Source: Caldatribacterium sp964426875
Lineage (GTDB): Bacteria > Atribacterota > Atribacteria > Atribacterales > Caldatribacteriaceae
Direction of reading: 5' to 3'
NCBI GenBank assembly: GCA_964426875.1
Contig: CAYRSB010000013.1
Coordinates: forward strand, 1 to 52,565
Length of the DNA stretch: 52,565 nucleotides
Shown: one piece after another, positions 41,534 through 49,671 of the stretch
Layout of the letters: each line of letters starts with the position of its first letter
Numbering within the stretch: the stretch's first letter is position 1
Notes under the pieces: generated by a model
Database searches by the model: none
The model's input: the letters and a program-made list of their open reading frames with translations, nothing else
Told to the model about the DNA's origin: nothing
Translations under genes and position numbers: made by a program

Positions 41534-42129
41534 TTTTTCGCCCTCCTCAGCGACCAGTTTAGAATGGCAATGTAGATGCCGATGAGAAGAAATGCTCCGG
41601 GGGGAAGAATTATCGCCATCATACCTTGATATGCCTTGGGGAAGATGGGATGGGAAAGGATTTCGCCGTATCCGAAGAGCTCCCGCACTATCCCTATGGC
41701 GGTGATGACCAGGGTATACCCTACTCCCATACCCAGGGCATCGGCCACTGCAAGGAGGGGGGGCTTTTTGGAGGCGAAGGCTTCAGCCCGAGCCATGATG
41801 ATGCAGTTAACCACGATGAGGGGTATGAAAATCCCCATGGCTTTCGAGAGAGGGGGGAGGTAGGCTTTCATGACCAAATCCACGATGGTGGTAAAGGTGG
41901 AGATAACCACGATGAATATGGGGATGCGCACCTCGTTAGGGACAAAGTTGCGGATGAGGGAAATCACAAGACTTGAACACACAAGGACGAATATTACTGC
42001 TGCCCCCATTCCCAGGCAGTTCTCAACCCGTACCGAAACTGCTAAAACCGAACAGAGCCCGATCATGAGTTTTAAAACCGGGTTCTCTCCTAAAAGACCG
42101 TTGTAGAAGTAGTAGAGGAATTCCCGCAT
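41530..42129 (-). CDS. rnfE: Rnf complex subunit E
   Basis: The 199-residue membrane protein is the inverted partner of RnfA. It begins FLYYFYNGLLGENPVLKLMI, has GLCSVLAVSVRVENCLGMGA near residue 27 and IFIPLIVVNCIIMARAEAFA near 105, the paired cysteine regions. Six helices are visible. It overlaps rnfG by a single base and rnfA by 4 nt, which shows tight coupling. Confidence 0.96.
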   Translation of the reverse strand: MREFLYYFYNGLLGENPVLKLMIGLCSVLAVSVRVENCLGMGAAVIFVLVCSSLVISLIRNFVPNEVRIPIFIVVISTFTTIVDLVMKAYLPPLSKAMGIFIPLIVVNCIIMARAEAFASKKPPLLAVADALGMGVGYTLVITAIGIVRELFGYGEILSHPIFPKAYQGMMAIILPPGAFLLIGIYIAILNWSLRRAKK

Positions 42130-42689
42130 TACTCCTCCTCACCTCGCAAAAGAAGGGCTACCTTTTCACAGGCCCCTGTTACCGCACGGCTGGAGATGGT
42201 TGCTCCGCTCACCGCCTGGATGTCCTTTCCAACCACAAAGGGATCGGTGATGGGTTTCCCCAAAAACTGGGAAAGAAAACTTTCCTGGGTTACATTGGAG
42301 CCCAGTCCCGGGGTTTCCTGGTGCTCGAGAACTTTCACCCCGGTGATTTTTCCTTCTTTGGTGTCGACTCCCACAAGGAGCACGATGGCTCCACCGTATC
42401 CGGTGCTCGCCACCTTGAAAACTATCCCTTGCCGTTCTTGACCCTTTTTGGCCTCGTAGGCCTCAAGAAACTGAACCTCTCTTGAAGAAGGCAAAGGACC
42501 GAAGGAATCAAAATCCAGAGGGATGAATGATTCGGCTCCGGGGAAGACCACCAAAAGGGCTTCATTGAGTTCCTTTTTTGCCTCTTCGGCGATACGCTCC
42601 TTCGTCATCACATAGACCAAAGACAGAGCAAAGGCCGCTATCACACACACCGCAGTCAAGGCTAAGGCTACACGCACGATTTTATTCAT
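42129..42689 (-). CDS. rnfG: Rnf complex subunit G (covalent FMN)
   Basis: The 186-residue subunit has one N-terminal membrane anchor (VALALTAVCVIAAFALSLVY) and an extracytoplasmic FMN-binding domain. The flavinylation motif is AVSGATISSRAV; Thr164 of SGAT is the probable attachment residue for FMN added by ApbE. KVLEHQETPGLGSNVTQESF is another family mark. No apbE gene was seen in the window. It overlaps rnfD by 4 nt. Confidence 0.95.
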   Translation of the reverse strand: MNKIVRVALALTAVCVIAAFALSLVYVMTKERIAEEAKKELNEALLVVFPGAESFIPLDFDSFGPLPSSREVQFLEAYEAKKGQERQGIVFKVASTGYGGAIVLLVGVDTKEGKITGVKVLEHQETPGLGSNVTQESFLSQFLGKPITDPFVVGKDIQAVSGATISSRAVTGACEKVALLLRGEEE

Positions 42690-43672
42690 GCTCTCTTCCC
42701 CCCAAATCTTCTCGGCAGAAGGCGATCCAGAAGGGGCACCAAGGCGTTCATGGTGAGGATGCCAAAGGTGACTCCTTCAGGATACCCCCCAAGCCAGCGA
42801 ATGATTCCCGTCAGTGCTCCGGCTCCAAAGCCGAAAATCACCCGCCCCTTTGAAGTCATAGGAGAAGTGACGTAGTCGGTGGCCATGAAACACGCTCCCA
42901 TGATAGCACCACCGGCAAAGAGATGAACGAGGGGATTCTGGTGGGCGAAAAGGGCCGCCGCCACAAGACCGAGGCAAAAAGAGAGTGGAATGTCCCACGC
43001 CACTATTCCCCGCCAGAGGAGGTACACGAATCCGAGAAAAAGAAGGAATGTGGAAATCTCCCCGATGCACCCCGGGGTGAGTCCAAAAAAGAGACGGAAG
43101 AGCAGGTGAGGATCGACCTCTTTGAGGGCGACAAACCCATAGGTTTTTATGATGCCAAGGGGAGTGGCGCTTGTCACCACATCAACCGGAGCGGCGGAAG
43201 TGGTGGGCAAGACCGAGAGGGCAAAGGGCGTCCTGACATACCAGGTAGCCATGATTTTGGGCCAGGATACAAGGAGCACTGCTCTGCCCACCAGAGCCGG
43301 GTTGAAGATGTTTTGTCCTAATCCTCCAAACATCTGCTTCCCTAAGAAGATTGCTACTCCCCCTCCTACTATGGGAATCCAGAAGGGGCACCCAGGAGGA
43401 AGAGAAAGCCCCAGAAGCATTCCAGTGACCACGGCGCTCCAGTCTCCAACGGAGAGAGGTCGGCGGAAAAAAAGACAATCCAGAGCTTCAAAGCCCACGC
43501 AGGCCAGAACAGAGAGAAGAAGAGGCCACAGGGCTAACCGTACTCCGAAAAACGCCACACCCCATACCGCTGCTGGGAGAAGGGCGAAAACCACCTGGCG
43601 CATGATCCAGGGGACACTGGTAGGGCTTTTCATGTGGGGTGGGGCAGAAAGCAAGAATCGTGACTCGTTCAC
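42686..43672 (-). CDS. rnfD: Rnf complex subunit D (covalent FMN)
   Basis: The 328-residue integral membrane protein belongs to the NqrB/RnfD family, the probable ion-moving subunit. It has about ten helices. The flavinylation site is DVVTSATPLG with Thr170 as the attachment residue. FGGLGQNIFNPALVGRAVLL and ATDYVTSPMTSKGRVIFGFG are diagnostic. The N-terminal RFLLSAPPHMKSP is the conserved cytoplasmic start. It sits 1 nt after rnfC. Confidence 0.96.
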   Translation of the reverse strand: MNESRFLLSAPPHMKSPTSVPWIMRQVVFALLPAAVWGVAFFGVRLALWPLLLSVLACVGFEALDCLFFRRPLSVGDWSAVVTGMLLGLSLPPGCPFWIPIVGGGVAIFLGKQMFGGLGQNIFNPALVGRAVLLVSWPKIMATWYVRTPFALSVLPTTSAAPVDVVTSATPLGIIKTYGFVALKEVDPHLLFRLFFGLTPGCIGEISTFLLFLGFVYLLWRGIVAWDIPLSFCLGLVAAALFAHQNPLVHLFAGGAIMGACFMATDYVTSPMTSKGRVIFGFGAGALTGIIRWLGGYPEGVTFGILTMNALVPLLDRLLPRRFGGKRA

Positions 43673-43673
43673 C

Positions 43674-44999
43674 TCATTTCCCTCCTTTGCGAGCCCTGCG
43701 CATGACTTCGAATTTGGCTAGTTTCAAAAGGTGGACTAAGGCAATGCCTGCAGGACACACATAGGCACAGGAACCACATTCGATGCAATCTAAAACCCTG
43801 GCACTCTCTGCTTCGGCAAAGAGCCTCTCTTCGGCCAGTCTTCCCAAAAGATAGGGCATGAGACGCATGGGACAGTGGGTGACACACCTTCCGCACCGGA
43901 TGCAGGGATATTCCCTTTTGGTACCCGGACGGGCGAAGAAGAGGAAACCCAAAGTCCCCTTGATCACCGGAACGGAAAGTGAAATCTGGGCTACTCCAGT
44001 CATTGGTCCTCCCATAATGATTTTCCGAGGAGGGGTGGTGAATCCCTCACAGGAGTTCACCAGGTCCTCAAGGAGTGTTCCCAGGGGCACCTCAAAGTTT
44101 CCCTGCTTTTTCAGGCAGTCACCCGATAGAGTGATGACCCGCTCCACCAGGGGTAATCCTTCTTGGGCCATTCGACCCAAAAGGGCCGCGGTCTGGACGT
44201 TGTTCACCACTACTCCCACATTAAGGGGCAATCCCCCCGGGGGAACTTCCCGACCCAGAATGGCAAGAATGAGGTGCTTTTCTGAACCCTGAGGGTATTT
44301 GGTTTTGAGGGGAACAACCTTAACCGGGAGGGGAAGGTTTCGAAGAAACGGAGCCACATGTTCAATGCAATCCTTTTTGTTGTCCTCGATACCGATGTAT
44401 GCCCTTTGTGCTCCGCACGCCCGCACCATGATACGAAGCCCCAAAAGCATCTCTTGGGTTTTCTCGAGCATGACCCGGTGATCGCAGGTGAGATATGGTT
44501 CACACTCTGCGCCGTTGAGGATGAAGGTGTCAATAGGCTTACCTTCTGGAGGGGAGAGTTTTACATGGGTGGGGAAGGCTGCTCCCCCCAGGCCTACAAA
44601 CCCTCCCTCCCGGACCCAGAGGCGGAGAAAGTCAGGTTCAAGGCTTTCGATATTCTTGGGAAGAGGGTCTTTGTGCTCCTCTTCTTGCGTTCCGTCATTT
44701 TCGATGACGATGGCCTGGCATTTCCCCAGCGTGGGGTGCGCCCATTCTTCGATTCCGGCTACCTTTCCGCTTATCGAGGCGTGGACGGGAGCAGCTACAA
44801 AGGCTTCCACATCGGCTATCTTCTGTCCTCTCCGTACACTGTCTCCCTTCTTGACCAGGGGCTTGAGGGGGGCGCCGGTGTGTTGCACGAGGGGTAAAAC
44901 CACCCGTGAGGGTGTGGGGGTGCGGATGATCGAGAGATGGGCGGTGTCCTCCTTGTAGTGTGGGAGGAAGACGCCCTGAGGAAAAGTCTTAAGCTTCAT
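43674..44999 (-). CDS. rnfC: Rnf complex subunit C (NADH-binding Fe-S flavoprotein)
   Basis: RnfC exchanges electrons with NAD(H). The 441 residues begin with the barrel-sandwich domain (PLVKKGDSVRRGQKIADVEA), then the nucleotide/FMN loop GLGGAAFPTHVKLS with NGAECEPYLTCDHR, an SLBB domain and two 4Fe-4S motifs, CIRCGRCVTHCP and CIECGSCAYVCP. The C-terminal end is short, without the repeat tail seen in some proteobacteria. It overlaps the biotin carboxylase gene by 4 nt and opens the order C-D-G-E-A-B. It is related to, but distinct from, the PduS-like protein of the microcompartment. Confidence 0.96.
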   Translation of the reverse strand: MKLKTFPQGVFLPHYKEDTAHLSIIRTPTPSRVVLPLVQHTGAPLKPLVKKGDSVRRGQKIADVEAFVAAPVHASISGKVAGIEEWAHPTLGKCQAIVIENDGTQEEEHKDPLPKNIESLEPDFLRLWVREGGFVGLGGAAFPTHVKLSPPEGKPIDTFILNGAECEPYLTCDHRVMLEKTQEMLLGLRIMVRACGAQRAYIGIEDNKKDCIEHVAPFLRNLPLPVKVVPLKTKYPQGSEKHLILAILGREVPPGGLPLNVGVVVNNVQTAALLGRMAQEGLPLVERVITLSGDCLKKQGNFEVPLGTLLEDLVNSCEGFTTPPRKIIMGGPMTGVAQISLSVPVIKGTLGFLFFARPGTKREYPCIRCGRCVTHCPMRLMPYLLGRLAEERLFAEAESARVLDCIECGSCAYVCPAGIALVHLLKLAKFEVMRRARKGGK

Positions 45000-46366
45000 C
45001 GCAGAGCTTCGCCTCCTTCAGGAACATTCTGCCACACCTCCTCTATGAAGCGAGTGTGGAAATGGCCTTCAAGGAAATCAGGGTGTGAGAGAATCTTGAG
45101 GTGGAAGGGAATGGTGGTAGCGATGCCCTCCACCACGAAAGAACGCAGGGCTTCCTGGGAGCGGCGAATGGCAAAATCCCGATTGCAGTCCCAGACGATG
45201 AGTTTGGCGATGAGGGAATCATAGTAGGGGGGCACACTGTAACCAGAATAACAGTGGGAATCCACCCGTATACCTGGTCCCCGGGGGATATCAAATTGTG
45301 TGATTTTCCCGGGAGAAGGAACAAAACGGTTTTTGGGGTCTTCGGCATTGATGCGCATTTCGATGGCATGTCCTCGGAAGGCCACTTCGTCCTGTGTGAG
45401 GAGGAGCCTCTCTCCGGCGGCAAGGCGAATCTGCTCCCGCACGATATCCACACCCGATATGGCCTCAGTCACCGGATGCTCCACCTGGACTCGAGCGTTG
45501 AGTTCCATGAAGTAGAACGCTCCATCGGGTGTCACCAGGAATTCAAAAGTCCCGCAGGTCGTATATCCCAGGGCTTTTGCTGCCCGAATCGCTGCTTCAA
45601 AAATTTGGGAACGCAGGGAGGAGGGGAGATTTGTAGCCGGGGCCTCCTCAAGAATTTTTTGTCGGCGTCGCTGGAGGGAACACTCCCGTTCCCCCAGGTG
45701 GATGACATTGCCGAAGCAGTCGGCAAGAATCTGGACCTCGATATGACGGGCTTGCTCGATGAGTTTTTCTATGTAAAGCTCTTTGTTGCCGAAGGCCGTT
45801 TGAGCCTCTCGCTGGGCACTGTCGAAGGATTTTTTGAGGTCCTCCTCGTCGAGGATAACCCTTATGCCCCTCCCACCCCCTCCAAGACAGGCTTTTAAAA
45901 GCAGAGGGTAACCGATTTCTCTGGCGATGTCCCGGGCTTCAGAGAAGTTCCGTACTGGTTTCAGGGAACCGGGAACAATTGGGACTCCTGCCTCGTACAT
46001 GATACGTTTGGCCAGGAGTTTATTTTTAATCTTTTTGAGGATTTCGAAAGAGGGACCGATAAAAGCAATGCCCCGCTCTGCGAGTTGTTCCACAAAAGCG
46101 GCATTTTCTGCCAAAAAACCGTATCCCGGATGAACCGCATCGGCCCCGGTGAGTTCACAGGCCCGGACAATTTTGGGAATGTCGAGGTATGTCTCTGTGG
46201 CTGAGTTTCCTCCCAGGGCGACCTTCTGGTCCACGAAGCGCAGGTGCAGAAGGTTGGCATCGGGGTCGGAAAAAACGCCCACCGTTTTTATGCCCAATTC
46301 CCGACAGGCGCGGACCACCCGAAGGGCAATTTCTCCACGATTTGCTACGAGGATTTTCGAAAACAA
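44996..46366 (-). CDS. accC: biotin carboxylase (AccC-type)
   Basis: The 456-residue enzyme carboxylates biotin on a carrier protein using ATP and bicarbonate. It is a full AccC: SKILVANRGEIALRVVRACR, HPGYGFLAENAAFVEQ, the ATP-grasp glycine loop KACLGGGGRGIRVI, MELNARVQVEHPVTE with catalytic residues, and GHAIEMRINAEDP. The start is a TTG at 46366 with AGGGGGGA 8 nt upstream; the open frame runs to 46450 but overlaps the upstream transporter gene. No biotin carrier or carboxyltransferase gene is nearby. Its overlap with rnfC is unusual and may tie a carboxylase or decarboxylase to the ion gradient or to the redox state. Confidence 0.94.
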   Translation of the reverse strand: MFSKILVANRGEIALRVVRACRELGIKTVGVFSDPDANLLHLRFVDQKVALGGNSATETYLDIPKIVRACELTGADAVHPGYGFLAENAAFVEQLAERGIAFIGPSFEILKKIKNKLLAKRIMYEAGVPIVPGSLKPVRNFSEARDIAREIGYPLLLKACLGGGGRGIRVILDEEDLKKSFDSAQREAQTAFGNKELYIEKLIEQARHIEVQILADCFGNVIHLGERECSLQRRRQKILEEAPATNLPSSLRSQIFEAAIRAAKALGYTTCGTFEFLVTPDGAFYFMELNARVQVEHPVTEAISGVDIVREQIRLAAGERLLLTQDEVAFRGHAIEMRINAEDPKNRFVPSPGKITQFDIPRGPGIRVDSHCYSGYSVPPYYDSLIAKLIVWDCNRDFAIRRSQEALRSFVVEGIATTIPFHLKILSHPDFLEGHFHTRFIEEVWQNVPEGGEALR

Positions 46367-46379
46367 AAAGCATTCCCCC

Positions 46380-47741
46380 CTAAAGGAGTATCTTCTCCTC
46401 AGGATAGACGAGGATTTCTTTCCGCTCTCGGGCCAATCCCATGGCCACAAGAGCGGTGAAAATGCCTACTCTACCTAAGAACATCGTTACAATGATAACA
46501 GCCTTACCAAACTCTGACAAGTTGGCCGTCACCCCCCGGGAGAGGCCGACCGTTCCAAAGGCTGACACAGCTTCAAAGGCCAGATTCAGAGGGTCTCCCT
46601 TTTGCGTGGCGAAAAGGGCAAAGGAAGAGAAAAATACGAGTCCAAAGGCCAGGAGGAATATCACCAGAGCCCGGCGCACCACAACGCGTGTCACCCTCCG
46701 GTGGAGCAGGCTTACATCTTCCTGTCCTTTGAGGACGCTTCGGACAAGGGCCAAAAGCAGTGCCAAGGTTGTGGTCTTGACACCTCCCCCTGTACCTCCG
46801 GGGGAAGCCCCCACAAACATGAGGAACATCACGAAAAGGGCTGAGGCGGGGTAGAGAGAAAGCGTGGGGACAGTGTTGAATCCAGCGGTTCGAGGAGTCA
46901 CTGCTTGAAATAGAGCGGCCATAACTTTCCCCCATCCCGGGAGAGGCCCCAGAGTATTGGGATTTTTGTGCTCTAAAAGGAGAACAATCAGGGTACCAAG
47001 GAGAATGAGAAAGAAGGTGGTTCGCAAAACCACCCGGGCATGGAGGGTGCCTATGCGACGGTGCTCGATGATTTCCCGAATGACTATAAAGCCGATACCT
47101 CCGATCACGATGAGCCCGATGACTGGAAGGTTCACCAGGGGGTCGAGGACGAATTTCTCTAAGCTTGTGGAGAAGACCGAGAATCCGGCATTGCAAAAGG
47201 CCGAGACGGCATGGAAGATGGCAGCAAAAAGAGCTCTCTGTGGGGGGAAGTACCGCGCAAAGGCCATAAAGAGCAACAGGGCTCCTGTTCCCTCGACGAA
47301 GAGAGCGTAGCGCAGGACATCGAGAACAAAGCGTACCACACCTCCCGGAACATCAAGACCGAAGGAGTCCCGGATGGCCAGACGGTCTCGGTATTCAATG
47401 CGCCTTCTCAGAGCCAGGGCAAGGAGCGTGGCCACAGTCATGTAGCCCAGCCCCCCAAACTGGATGAGGACGAGGATAACGATCTGTCCCCATATGGAGA
47501 AGAAGGTGGCCGTATCGACGACAATGAGTCCTGTGACACACACCGCGGAGGTGGCGGTGAAGAGCGCGTCGATGAAGCGGATGGCGTTCCCTGGAGCCAC
47601 CGAAAAGGGCAGAGACAGAAACATCGTTCCGATAAGAATGAGGAGAGAGAATCCCAGAAGGATGAGAGAAGCGGGAGAAAAAGCCACAAAATGCCGCTTG
47701 AGTTCTCGAAAAGAGAACTTTCTTAAAGCCTTCGGTATCAC
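46380..47741 (-). CDS. ktrB: K+ (or Na+-coupled K+) uptake channel protein, TrkH/KtrB family
   Basis: The 453-residue membrane protein shows the four M1-P-M2 repeats of the family. The pore loops are FTATSAVCVTGLIVVDT, FHAVSAFCNAGFSVF, FQAVTPRTAGFNTVP and FEAVSAFGTVGLSRGVT; each keeps the central Gly that makes the selectivity filter. Length fits KtrB more than TrkH. The cytoplasmic gating subunit (KtrA/TrkA) is not in the window. The start is GTG behind AAGAAGG. It is 13 nt from the accC start, between the uroD-like gene and accC, so it is part of the same transcript. Sodium-dependent KtrB activity would make sense beside an Na+-pumping Rnf. Confidence 0.93.
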   Translation of the reverse strand: MIPKALRKFSFRELKRHFVAFSPASLILLGFSLLILIGTMFLSLPFSVAPGNAIRFIDALFTATSAVCVTGLIVVDTATFFSIWGQIVILVLIQFGGLGYMTVATLLALALRRRIEYRDRLAIRDSFGLDVPGGVVRFVLDVLRYALFVEGTGALLLFMAFARYFPPQRALFAAIFHAVSAFCNAGFSVFSTSLEKFVLDPLVNLPVIGLIVIGGIGFIVIREIIEHRRIGTLHARVVLRTTFFLILLGTLIVLLLEHKNPNTLGPLPGWGKVMAALFQAVTPRTAGFNTVPTLSLYPASALFVMFLMFVGASPGGTGGGVKTTTLALLLALVRSVLKGQEDVSLLHRRVTRVVVRRALVIFLLAFGLVFFSSFALFATQKGDPLNLAFEAVSAFGTVGLSRGVTANLSEFGKAVIIVTMFLGRVGIFTALVAMGLARERKEILVYPEEKILL

Positions 47742-47753
47742 CTTATCGCCTTC

Positions 47754-48878
47754 TTATGCAAGCACACCGTAGTGCCGGGCTTCGTCGTACATTGCTACGA
47801 TGTTTTCCGGAGGAACATCGGGCTGTATGTCGTGAACAGCACAAAGGACATATCCCGACGGTCCAAGATCCTCGATTCGCCGTCGTACTTCCTGTCGCAC
47901 CTCTTTCTCGCTTCCCCAGGGGAGAACAAAGGTGGTGTCGATTGCTCCCCAGAAGGAGAGGTCTTTTCCAAAGCGTTCTTTGAGGACCTTAGTATCCATG
48001 CCCTCTGCCGAAACCTGAACAGGATTCAAGATATCAACACCGATCTCAAGGAGATCGGGGATGAACGAGACGATACTTCCACAGGAATGATAGAGGAGCT
48101 TTGCCCTGGGAGCCATTTTTTTGAGGTTTTTGAAGTACTCTTTGTGGTAAGGTTTGACGATATCCTGATAGGTCTTGGGGCTCATGATAGTGCTTTCGGC
48201 GGTGGCAAGATCGTCCCCCACGAAGATGACGTCGAGAAACTCCCCACACTCCGCCAGAAACAGAGAGTAACGCTTGAGTTGATACTCATACATCCCTTCA
48301 AGAAGGGTAGTGGCAAAATCCACATCGCAGATGAGGTCCACGAGGAAATTCTCAAACCCTCGCAGGTACCAGCAGGGCTCAAAAATCCCGGTATCGATCA
48401 TATCCCCCACAAGGAGATACTTGCCTTCCTGGGCCAGGGCTTCAGCCCCCTTTCGTACCCCTTCAAGGCTCATAGTCTTTGCCGGGTCTGGCCATTCGTA
48501 GTCTTTGAGTTCCTCCAGGGTCTTTCCTGTCAGAGGGTGTTCCACCATGTCGTAGTAGAGACCCCCCTCAGGCATGCGGTATTTGATGCCGAACTCGTTG
48601 TAGTAAGTCCGCTCATCTACCATCCGCTTTTGGGGAAGGGGTGTGGGGTGGATTCCCCGGGTGTCGATGCCGAGGATTTCCAGGACTTCCTCATCCACGA
48701 AGACGATCTGGAAGTTCTCCATCATGAGACGAGTTTCTTTTTCGATGCCCAGGTAAGCCTTGAGGTTTTCATAGGCTTTCCTGGTAAGGGTGGTACAGTT
48801 GGTGGTCCCCAAGTCCAGGGGTATGCGATCCGGAATTTCGTGATTCAAGGCTCGCAAAGCTCGCTCTCTTGGTGTCAT
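47754..48878 (-). CDS. uroporphyrinogen decarboxylase-family protein (MtaA/CmuA-like methyltransferase group)
   Basis: The 374-residue barrel protein belongs to the URO-D superfamily that includes cobamide-dependent methyltransferases. MTPRERALRALNHEIPDRIP is the typical start of the non-haem branch; a candidate zinc-binding His and Cys are in LLYHSCGSIVSFIPDLLEIG, and another Cys is in GYVLCAVHDIQPDVPPENI near the end. True HemE has different N-terminal motifs, so haem synthesis is unlikely. The gene opens the operon that runs through ktrB, accC and rnf. No corrinoid protein lies next to it, so the methyl donor or other substrate is unknown. GGAGGGAG precedes the ATG. Confidence 0.85.
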   Translation of the reverse strand: MTPRERALRALNHEIPDRIPLDLGTTNCTTLTRKAYENLKAYLGIEKETRLMMENFQIVFVDEEVLEILGIDTRGIHPTPLPQKRMVDERTYYNEFGIKYRMPEGGLYYDMVEHPLTGKTLEELKDYEWPDPAKTMSLEGVRKGAEALAQEGKYLLVGDMIDTGIFEPCWYLRGFENFLVDLICDVDFATTLLEGMYEYQLKRYSLFLAECGEFLDVIFVGDDLATAESTIMSPKTYQDIVKPYHKEYFKNLKKMAPRAKLLYHSCGSIVSFIPDLLEIGVDILNPVQVSAEGMDTKVLKERFGKDLSFWGAIDTTFVLPWGSEKEVRQEVRRRIEDLGPSGYVLCAVHDIQPDVPPENIVAMYDEARHYGVLA

Positions 48879-48910
48879 GCTGCTCCCTCCTCAAGCGACA
48901 ACCGAAAGAT

Positions 48911-48919
48911 ATTATACCA
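48911..48919 (-). promoter_or_regulatory. extended -10 promoter of the uroD-ktrB-accC-rnf operon
   Basis: On the minus strand TGGTATAAT is a perfect extended -10 element. The -35 region (CCTTTT at 17 bp) is poor, as is common for this class. Transcription would start near 48904, about 25 nt ahead of the first gene, and no other promoter was noticed in the 10 kb that follow. Confidence 0.6.
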
Positions 48920-48987
48920 CAGGGGAACAGGGAAAAAGGTTTTTTGGTATACCCCAGTGGAGGTGTGAGAGAACGGGAAGACCGCTT

Positions 48988-49584
48988 TTGGTGTTGTCTT
49001 TTACACTCCTTGTGGTCTTTGTTGCCATTTCTTGGGCAACATCCGGGGAGATCACACGGGAGGCAGTGCTTTCTGGTCGAGTCTTTGCCCCGATGGAATA
49101 TCGAGGAAGGGTCCGGGAATTACCCTTAAGGAATGCACGGGTTGTAGTTCTTGACGCTAGAACCGGTGAAGTTGTTGCCACTTCTTCCACCGACATGGCC
49201 GGCCGTTATGAAGTCACCGTTTCTGTTCCGGGAGTATACCTTTTGGAGATACAAAAGGGCGACCTCTGCCTTTTGGATGTTTCCGGTCGCGTACGAAGGG
49301 AAAGAACTTATGACCTGGGGTTCGTGGATACTCGCTCTACTGCCTTGACTCTTGTCCTTCTTGAGCTCTTTGAAAGTACCGGCGACCCGGCACAGGTGGT
49401 TTACTTCGTAAGCCCCCGGATCCTTAAGGCTTCTGGCTTTAAGGAACTCACCCACAGGGTGCGGGATGTCCTCCTTCGTCAGGGGGACCCCACCAGGGAC
49501 CCCGAGATTCTTGAAGCTGCCGGGAATCTGGCCCTTCTTTTCTCACTTCTTAAGGGACGAACCGTCCTGATATTTGGGCCTTGA
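48988..49584 (+). CDS. exported protein with carboxypeptidase-regulatory-like (Ig-like) domain
   Basis: This protein of about 198 residues has a hydrophobic leader (VLSFTLLVVFVAISWATSG) followed by a beta-sandwich of the CarboxypepD_reg type: NARVVVLDARTGEVVATSST, DMAGRYEVTVSVPGVYLLEI. Such domains occur in surface and periplasmic proteins and bind or space other modules. The last 90 residues (VDTRSTALTLVLLELFES onward) match nothing I recognise. The start is uncertain: the frame is open back to 48877, and the TTG at 48988, behind GGGAAG, or the GTG at 48991 gives the best signal peptide. It is divergent from the rnf operon and followed by a TPR protein gene. Confidence 0.6.
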   Translation: MVLSFTLLVVFVAISWATSGEITREAVLSGRVFAPMEYRGRVRELPLRNARVVVLDARTGEVVATSSTDMAGRYEVTVSVPGVYLLEIQKGDLCLLDVSGRVRRERTYDLGFVDTRSTALTLVLLELFESTGDPAQVVYFVSPRILKASGFKELTHRVRDVLLRQGDPTRDPEILEAAGNLALLFSLLKGRTVLIFGP

Positions 49585-49658
49585 GCCTTTCTTCCCTTGG
49601 CAGCTCTATCCTGTGAGTCTCCCAGGGAGGAGAGAGTATGACGGGGTAGATTTTTGGG

Positions 49659-49664
49659 TATAAT
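49659..49664 (+). promoter_or_regulatory. -10 element directly before the TPR gene (leaderless transcript)
   Basis: A perfect TATAAT ends 7 nt before the ATG at 49672, so the predicted transcript would begin at or within a base of the start codon. The -35 region is weak (TATGAC with 16-bp spacing). No Shine-Dalgarno lies between the -10 and the ATG. Confidence 0.55.
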
Positions 49665-49671
49665 ACGGACT

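Noticed and set aside
47754..48878. True uroporphyrinogen decarboxylase (hemE)
   Set aside because: The N-terminal and active-site patterns fit the MtaA/CmuA-like branch, and no other haem gene is near.
47772..48968. Open frame of 398 codons on the plus strand
   Set aside because: It mirrors the uroD-like gene on the minus strand and shows no family motif.
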